Shown: positions 20,701 to 27,221 of the stretch, piece by piece
How the letters are laid out: the number at the start of each line of letters is the position of its first letter
Position numbering within the stretch: position 1 is the stretch's first letter
Source of the DNA: Zygnema cylindricum
Taxonomy: Eukaryota; Streptophyta; Zygnematophyceae; Zygnematales; Zygnemataceae
Reading direction: 5' to 3'
DNA: 27,221 nucleotides
Assembly: GCA_037447655.1 (NCBI GenBank)
Contig: JBBHKE010003079.1
Span: 75,333-102,553 of the forward strand
The notes under the pieces: model-generated
Told to the model about the DNA's origin: nothing
The model's database searches: none
The model's input: only the letters and a program-made list of their open reading frames with translations
Made by a program: the position numbers and the translations under genes

Positions 20701-21594
20701 ATGACAAAAATATTTTCTTATCACATTTTGAATAAGAGTGTTCATTTATTTGAATGAGATCATAACAGCTCTTAACTCTGTTTCACACACTACATCTCAC
20801 ACATTTCTAGTTATACAAGACATTCAATACAGCATGACTAAACAACAGTCCCCCAATAATTGCCTTGGACAAAACTGTTTTGGAAATCAAAAATTACATT
20901 ATCGTAATACTCATAGCCCCTCAAAAGTTAAAGAAAAGAAAAATGAAGCCATTGTTCGCATTGTTCCTGGTCCGAAAATCCCTATGTGAAAACAATTACA
21001 GAATACTCCGAGAAACTTCCAATTACTGCACAATACCACCTGAGAAAGTGACAACCCGAAATTACAGGCAAGCTCTAGATTTTGACAAACCTCAGCAAAT
21101 CCTCCCCGATATTTTCTTTTTTCGACCATCTCTGAGGGCTTTTTTTTTCATGAACCTCTTCAGTTTCTACAAATTTTCACCATGGCTTTTATTCCACGGA
21201 CCACTTCAGTTTGAAAAAGACTATGGGCTTCACCTCAGGCAACAATATTTTTCTCTCTTAAATCAGAGGGATGTATAAAAAAACAACAGGGCCTCAGACA
21301 ATCCGAGCACCAGCCAGACATCTGAACCATATAATCAATCAAACATGTATATCAATTGACAATATACCACACTTGATACACACTGTTCACTAAGATGTCA
21401 AAGCTTGTTGAATTCACCTGGTAGACGCTCCAATTTCACACACTCACCGACATACATCTGTTGTGAAATGAAATATGTATTCCAAAATGCATAGCTCTTA
21501 AAGAAGAACAAGTACTGCGCAACTTAATCATTTCAAGACTGGAGTATGGGACAAGTACAAGTCAAGTACAAGTATGACAAGTCACAGCTATCTT
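17725..21594. other. Intergenic region between convergent genes, including 3' UTRs
   Basis: The left part should hold the 3' UTR of the PGLP gene and the right part that of the UCH gene. No protein family was recognised in any frame; the longest frames (111 codons at 18112, 137 codons at 20865) show no domain. The plus strand is T/G-rich up to about 19950 and A-rich beyond. Transcribed plant non-coding DNA tends to be T-rich on its sense strand, so the switch suggests where the two transcription units meet. That boundary is inference. Confidence 0.55.
21188..21193 (-). terminator. Possible polyadenylation signal of the UCH gene
   Basis: TTTATT on the plus strand is AATAAA on the minus strand, about 400 bases after the UCH stop codon. 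Plant poly(A) signals are loose and other candidates occur further on (for example near 20746), so this is only a possibility. Confidence 0.25.
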
Positions 21595-24500
21595 TCATGT
21601 TCTCTGTCTGGCTCTATCTACAAGTGGCTTTAATTGTCTCTTTTCAGCCAGTATCTTCAGAAAGTTGAACAGGAACGGAATGTAGTTATGTTTTCTCCTA
21701 ATGTTCTCGGTACGCCATTTCTTGTACTTCTCTTCCTCAACCGCGATGTGTTCTGAAATCCCACGACAAAAAAACAAAAGTAGTTAGAAAAGACGTTTGA
21801 TTAATGTCCACAAATCTCTCAAAACGATTAAACGATCGTTTGAATCCCGTTATAGAGAAGTCAAGAATGTCAAAGTCAATTGTTTACAACATCGTCACAA
21901 CAGGTTTCAAGTGACTATTCGATTTTCTCCCAACAAAAAACAATCCACCATACTCCACGTGAAATTTTTGCTTTGTCAATTTATTAAATCGCCTTTGGTT
22001 TTAAAGCCCAAAACTGCCCCCCTGCACATGCCGATCAATACTGTTTAAATGAATTTCCTTGATTTTACAAGGAAATTGTTATTTCCTGTTTTTTTTTCTA
22101 CATGCCATAATCAGCAAACACAGTACGGTTTTACATCCTGACAGTGGATATTACTTCAGAGGGGAAACTTGCAGGAATGCTCATACATGTTCACAGTGAA
22201 TGGTTATTAGAGTAAGGAGATTATTAGAGTGGCGTTTATATTAGTATTATTAATTCTAATTGAGTTTTCATGGCTGTGTTTCTACTGTTTAAAGATCAGC
22301 ATTAAGGAAAAAACAATTAGTATTATTAATGCTCTTTTGTGGTCAGGGGGGCAAAGAAAACTGGCACCGAATATGTGTTATTAACGGTAATAATAATTCA
22401 CAGTTTAGTGCAGAGAAACGGATTAACCATTCAGCAGTTAAATATTTACAACTCCAAAAGCATGAAAACTGCCCATCTGCATTTAAAAAATGCAGCAGAT
22501 TTCCAGCTCCTCAACTTCCTTATATTGGAGAGTTAACTCCTTGTAACAAAAATGGACCCTTGTCAAAGTACACCGCCCATGGCTCTTAGAGTATGTGAAC
22601 TGTTAGCGTTAACGCATCATTAAAATTAACTACGCCAAAATATGGTTTGCCACGTGGCTCATTGTGATTTTGGGTCAAAAAACACTCACTCACTCACTCA
22701 AAATAAAGTGAACTCCAATAGGGATGGGCAGTGTAGTTGAACCTCACCTGTTAAAGTGGCAATCTGAGCATCCACATTTGCGATGTCTGTTCGAATCCCT
22801 GCGATAGCTGAACCCCTACCAGCGTCCACATCCATTGCTCCTTCTGTGAAGGTTCCCCCCATCCTTTCCAATTGACTTTGGAGTTGTCCACGAAGAGTAT
22901 CTAATTGGGCCATCTGCTCCTCCATTACCTCTCTGCGGTTGCGGACAATTGCCATAAGATTAAACCGAATCTCGTTTTGAGAATACTTCTCAATCCGATC
23001 TTGAATAACTGGCTGTACCTTCTTCAACCAATCCAAAGGATTCCTTCCACATTCACCCAAGCTGATTGGTCCCTCTTTTAGGCCATCCAACTCATACAAA
23101 ATACCATTGACAGGCAAGTAGCTAATAAAGTGGTAAACATCATCATCCTTCTCTCCTTGTTTCGTCTCTTCTGCGACTATTGCCTCAGGTCGTGCAAAAC
23201 TGTTATGTGCATTTCGAATGAGCTCACTGTTATTGATTGCAAGGCCTCTAAGCTCTGGTGAAAAGTCCTTGGTAAATTCTTTCAGTGTACGGAGCTCTGG
23301 GCCAATATCTATCTGCTGAGAGTTCATGAGGATGGACAGAATGGCCTGTGTGGCACAAGCATTATTGATAACCTGTCACCAAACAACAGCAGGTCAAAGA
23401 CTTTTCTAAGTTACGTTCTGCAACGTACTTCTTGAATTCAAATACTTCCAAAAATACATGCAGGGAATGCCTCGAGTTCCCCAAATGTAAGGTATAAAAC
23501 CTTCGAAACCTCAGAATAATGTTTTCAATTAGTGATGGTTATCACATAATGAGGGAATTAGTCCACCGAAGATGAACAAAAGATACATGTACATCAGGTC
23601 TTGCACAAAAGAAAAAGCACAAACAGAGAAAAGCCGCGTTTGAGTCATGAGCAAGTAATACTAATTATGAATACAAATTCTAACAACTGCTAATTATTAA
23701 TTAAAAATAACAATAATAATAAGGCCAGTAACAATAATCATAATAAGAAAAACAATTATAAGAATAATAAAAACAACAATAACAATAATAAGAACAGTAT
23801 TACTACTAATAATAATATTATAAAAACAGTAAAACCAAAAAAAACGGGCACTGAAGACAAACAACTTCCTAGGCACTACAAAGCACAGCAGTGCAAGGAA
23901 CGCGTCAGGCATTCGAGACAGTTCTTGATGGACTGTTTAAACGATGCCGATTTTATTAGTAAATAACATAGCGAAATCTTTATGCAGAGGCTCCTCACCT
24001 GACTAGCAAAGAATAGACCATTGCGAGTGTCCTTCAGCACAGGGCGTGTATCAGTCTCTCCTGGGCGCCATTTGAATAAGAAGATAAGGCCATATATAGG
24101 GCTGCACATTACAAAGATTTTCACACTAAATGTTTCTTATTTCCAGGAATTTTTAGAATTGGAAAGGCACACAAAACACCATGGGACAATACATGGACGA
24201 GTAGGCCACGTCACGTAAAAGAACAGACGATTTAAAACACAGAATTGACAGCAATGTGAAGGGGCATAAAAAGAAAAAGGAAACCTCAAATGAGCCTCGT
24301 CTCCATCTGACAATTAAAACCTTTGCTCGAAATCATGATTGGAACAAGAATAAATGATGACTATTTTTGATTCAAGTCAGAAGTGAGCGGCCAGGTCCAC
24401 TGAATTTACAATATATCAAACCGCGAGACATTCAGTAAGAAAACTGCCTTTTCACTCTACAGACATCCCATCCCTTAATGCAATAAAAAGCTACAAAGTG

Positions 24501-25739
24501 AATCGCTATTGGCATTAATAACACCAATTATGTACCGGTTCTTTTTGGCGTCTGAACATAAAAACTAATAATACTAATTTATTTTTTTATCATAAGCAAA
24601 AACCCCCCACATCCCTTGAACCTAAATTGTAACTAATAATACAAAAATAAACCACACACATATTTCTTACCGCTAATAGCGATTAACGATGTAGACAGTA
24701 TCTGAATTCTCAGGAATGCCAATATCATTTTTTTACCTGAGTTGCTCCAGCATGTCCAAGTCCAAACTGTATAGCTCTTCAACCTGCAATCCGTTGCAGT
24801 AATATATCTGTCAGACAATAATTGATAAGAACTGGATAGCAACGGCTTAATAATGGACTTAAGCTAACCCCCAAGCACAAACAACGTGGACCTATGAAAA
24901 ACCAAGCAATTGTTACTTTTAATTGCATACTCCATTCCAGAAGATTATGGCTCACATCCTGCTATTGTGTGCAGTCAATGAAGAGCTATCTATACAGATC
25001 TTTGTATGTACAGTTTGAACTGAGTGTAAAATCCAAAAGGTGGGAAAAACAACGTAGGCAAGAGGTTTCTGCTGCGATAAAACATTGCATCGACCCACCA
25101 CACTTGCCCATTGCCAATAATTTAACTGCATCATCACTTTTCTGCAAAGGGTGTAGTAACATGTCAGTGCAAGAATGCCAACATGTTTCAGATCTTAATT
25201 ACAGCTATGCATATAGAACACTATAGATCTTTTGAGTGTAATTCAAATATACGTCAACAATAGATATAGCAGTAACCTCCAACCTATCATCTGGACTGGC
25301 TGAAAAACATTCTCTAGTATTTAGCATGACCAAGTATGCTCAGTGCCATTGACGTTTTCAAAAACTGGTGGAGACGAAGATTTCCAGATTTGTTCACACT
25401 TATGCTAATAAGAACAGGCATTTTTCAGCAATTTCACCATCCACACATTAAATTTTTGAAAAGAAAAATGGCAATGCTCAGAACAGATGAACAGATATTA
25501 AGATGGCTTATTTTTAGAGGTAATAAAAATATTCTTATTTGTCCCCTTAGCCAGAGAGTACATCACCAAGCATTGACTTTGGCTGCAACTCAATTTCCAC
25601 ATTCATGCTTGACCTCCAAACCCCGGTTCATAACTGGACTCAAATCCCAGACTCCGAACCATTTAAAAGAAGAGTGAAAAATTATGCCTTACCTGAACGC
25701 CCTTCACCGACATTTGCTGAATCAACTCTGTGAAAACAC
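21595..25739 (-). CDS. UCH2: Ubiquitin C-terminal hydrolase, UCH37/UCHL5 type (5' exon missing)
   Basis: Minus-strand coding exons by hand splicing: 25739-25693, 24783-24737, 24101-23999, 23372-22748, 21752-21595. All junctions are GT-AG and in phase, giving about 326 codons. The product is a cysteine protease (peptidase C12) that removes ubiquitin and, in other eukaryotes, works at the 26S proteasome. Visible residues include the oxyanion Gln in FFASQ, the catalytic Cys in NNACATQA six residues later, His in DDVYHFISY, and Asp in LYELDGL. The C-terminus [20 protein letters not shown] is the DEUBAD/ULD region that binds the proteasome receptor Rpn13 in this family. The family is about 330 residues long, so only about ten N-terminal residues are lacking. 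The first visible exon begins with two bases of a split codon, so an upstream exon exists. No match to it was found up to 27221. The symbol follows the Arabidopsis homologue; UCH1 or UCH2 cannot be separated here. Confidence 0.92.
22052..22077. repeat. Small perfect inverted repeat in the last UCH intron
   Basis: AATTTCCTTG and its reverse complement CAAGGAAATT are separated by six bases. It lies in the 995-base intron between the last two exons. No role is evident. Confidence 0.6.
22683..22700. repeat. Short CACT microsatellite
   Basis: The tetranucleotide CACT is repeated about four times within the last UCH intron, near the donor site at 22747. Confidence 0.8.
23697..23840. repeat. Imperfect AAT/AAC trinucleotide-rich tract
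   Basis: The tract consists of AATAATAA, AACAAT and similar triplets on the plus strand. It lies in the UCH intron 23373-23998. It is low-complexity DNA and creates a spurious hydrophobic minus-strand open frame (23697-23912). Confidence 0.8.
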
Positions 25740-27171
25740 CTGTAGCCCAGAGGAAAGAAAAAATAGTTTTAAGCGAATTTGATTCCGAAGTTTCATGTAT
25801 TTGTGCTTGAAACTGTAAAGCAGTCAAGATTAAGAGGGTAATTTAGTGGACTGAAATGTGAAAGCTGACTTAAAGGATCAAAGGAGTTTGCTAAGGGAAA
25901 GGTGGGAAAAATTGCTAAAAGGGAGTCAGCAAATCATCTGTTCAGGCACAATTGAATCTCACTCCACAAAAAACAGATAACTTCCATGCGACATATTGGC
26001 AATATAGATGGACATTAACATAACACGTTCCAAAAATCCCTTCATCTGCACACATTCAAGGACACTATTTTGCAATTTCAAGAATGAGGTTTGTGTATTT
26101 CTGGCAGCATAAAGCACCCACGTAGAACCCCTTGGTTTATTTTCCCCTCTAAGGTTTTAAAAAATTAAACGTGCAGTGCTGTTCATGTACTTTTTCCCGT
26201 TTGCAGAAGAAAACTAAATGTAACAAAGAACTTAATATCATAGCCACCAATTGCACCTCAACTAAATAAAGAGTACTTTAAGTATACACAATACAATGAG
26301 GCAGTCATGAAGCAAGAAAGAAGCAAAGTCTATGTTTGCTTTCCCAGCGCCTGGTTAGCAAGCCTTGGTTCAAATGTGCCAAAAAAAATGCAATACGCAG
26401 TCACTCCGTACTATAAGCGTATTATATGGTTTGTTTGGGTATAATACGCAGTACGAGAAAACGACAAATAAAGTTTCTAATTCTTTCCGCACGTTTCAAC
26501 TATGGTTCAAATAACTTGCTGAAAACATCATTCCGCAATCATTTAACAGACATCATTGAAAGCTGTCTGTGGAGGGAACCGCAAATAAATCAAACTGGAA
26601 AAAATCCTTTTACAGGAAGATTTTGACTGGCCAGCAACAGCCGTAAAAACATCGAAAATAGTGGCTAACAAGACGTAAATTTATCTCTAAATGCATCCCA
26701 ACCGTTCTTAAATGGCCATTGTGGCAGAAGAAATTTACTTCCAGTTGCTTTAGAGTTAACCAAAAATTGATAAACATGCAAGATATAAAAAACGTATTAT
26801 TCATTCGAACAATTTCATTGTTTTCGTTACAAAATCTAGTATGCCACCAACCGAGAGGCTTTGTTTTAAAATAAAAACTAATGAATGTTTAAATTTGTTA
26901 ACTAAAACTGATTGAGGGGCTCGCTAAAATATGAACAGTTTCTCTTGCTAAATGCAAGAACAAACCCTTCATGAAGTCAATACGACATTCCTACATAGTC
27001 TCTGGAAGGAAATACTCTGCGGCGGCTGGAATATCCGGAAATTAACAAATTAGGAGAGCCATTACACTTTTTTACACATTAAATTTCATGTCAGGTTCTG
27101 TAAGCAATTAAAAACCAGCTAAAATGATGATGTGAGACACTAAATTGTAAAGATAAAACACACAACCACAT
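25740..27171 (-). other. Probable first intron or upstream region of the UCH gene
   Basis: An acceptor (CTACAG on the minus strand) ends at 25740, so an intron begins here when read from the exon outward. I searched for a minus-strand exon coding a short N-terminus typical of UCH37 proteins and ending in a phase-1 donor, and found none. The intron therefore appears to exceed 1.4 kb. No other gene was recognised. Confidence 0.5.
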
Positions 27172-27221
27172 GAGAGAGAGAGAGGGGAGAGAGAGAGAGG
27201 GGAGAGAGAGGGGAGAGAGGG
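27172..27221. repeat. GA-rich microsatellite at the window edge
   Basis: GAGAGA runs are interrupted by GGGG and continue to the last base. GA/CT tracts are frequent in plant 5' leaders and promoters, so this could lie near the start of the UCH transcript (CT-rich on its sense strand). Confidence 0.85.

Noticed and set aside
20865-21278. 137-codon plus-strand frame between the two genes
   Set aside because: Lysine/phenylalanine-rich, no family resemblance, and antisense to the probable UCH 3' UTR.

Overview
The window is nuclear DNA of a land plant. It holds two intron-containing genes with plant-type splice sites and plant protein families, plus a degraded Ty3/gypsy retrotransposon and a non-autonomous DNA transposon. 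Introns of about 100 to 1000 bases and AT-rich intergenic DNA would suit a bryophyte or another seed-free plant, but this is a guess. No ribosomal, tRNA or CRISPR locus was seen.

Layout. Bases 280-7084 are an old gypsy-type LTR element lying on the minus strand. Its LTRs differ at roughly one base in nine or ten, and gag, protease, reverse transcriptase and integrase are all broken. Bases 7085-8886 are AT-rich with no recognisable gene. Bases 8887-10720 are a DNA transposon with ~330-bp terminal inverted repeats and a perfect 8-bp target-site duplication; it resembles a Mutator-like element and has no transposase. A 34-bp tandem duplication runs across its right end.

The main gene (plus strand, start codon 11415, stop 17724, 13 coding exons by hand splicing) encodes a chloroplast-type phosphoglycolate phosphatase (PGLP) of the photorespiratory pathway. 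At the point where this enzyme normally ends, the reading frame continues within the last exon for about 827 more residues. This extension is low-complexity and strongly basic. It is built of repeats of about 60 residues, each with an RG/RS-rich block, an aromatic-acidic motif and a Pro/Thr-rich spacer. The predicted protein has 1193 residues, against about 360 for ordinary plant PGLP. This fusion is the most unusual thing in the window. The repeat architecture recalls disordered multivalent scaffold proteins, including the Rubisco linkers of algal pyrenoids, but any such role is inference.

Bases 17725-21594 lie between the 3' ends of two convergent genes. The second gene (minus strand, five coding exons between 25739 and 21595) is a UCH37/UCHL5-type, proteasome-associated ubiquitin C-terminal hydrolase. 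Its first coding exon is not found and probably lies beyond the right edge. The window ends in a GA-rich microsatellite.
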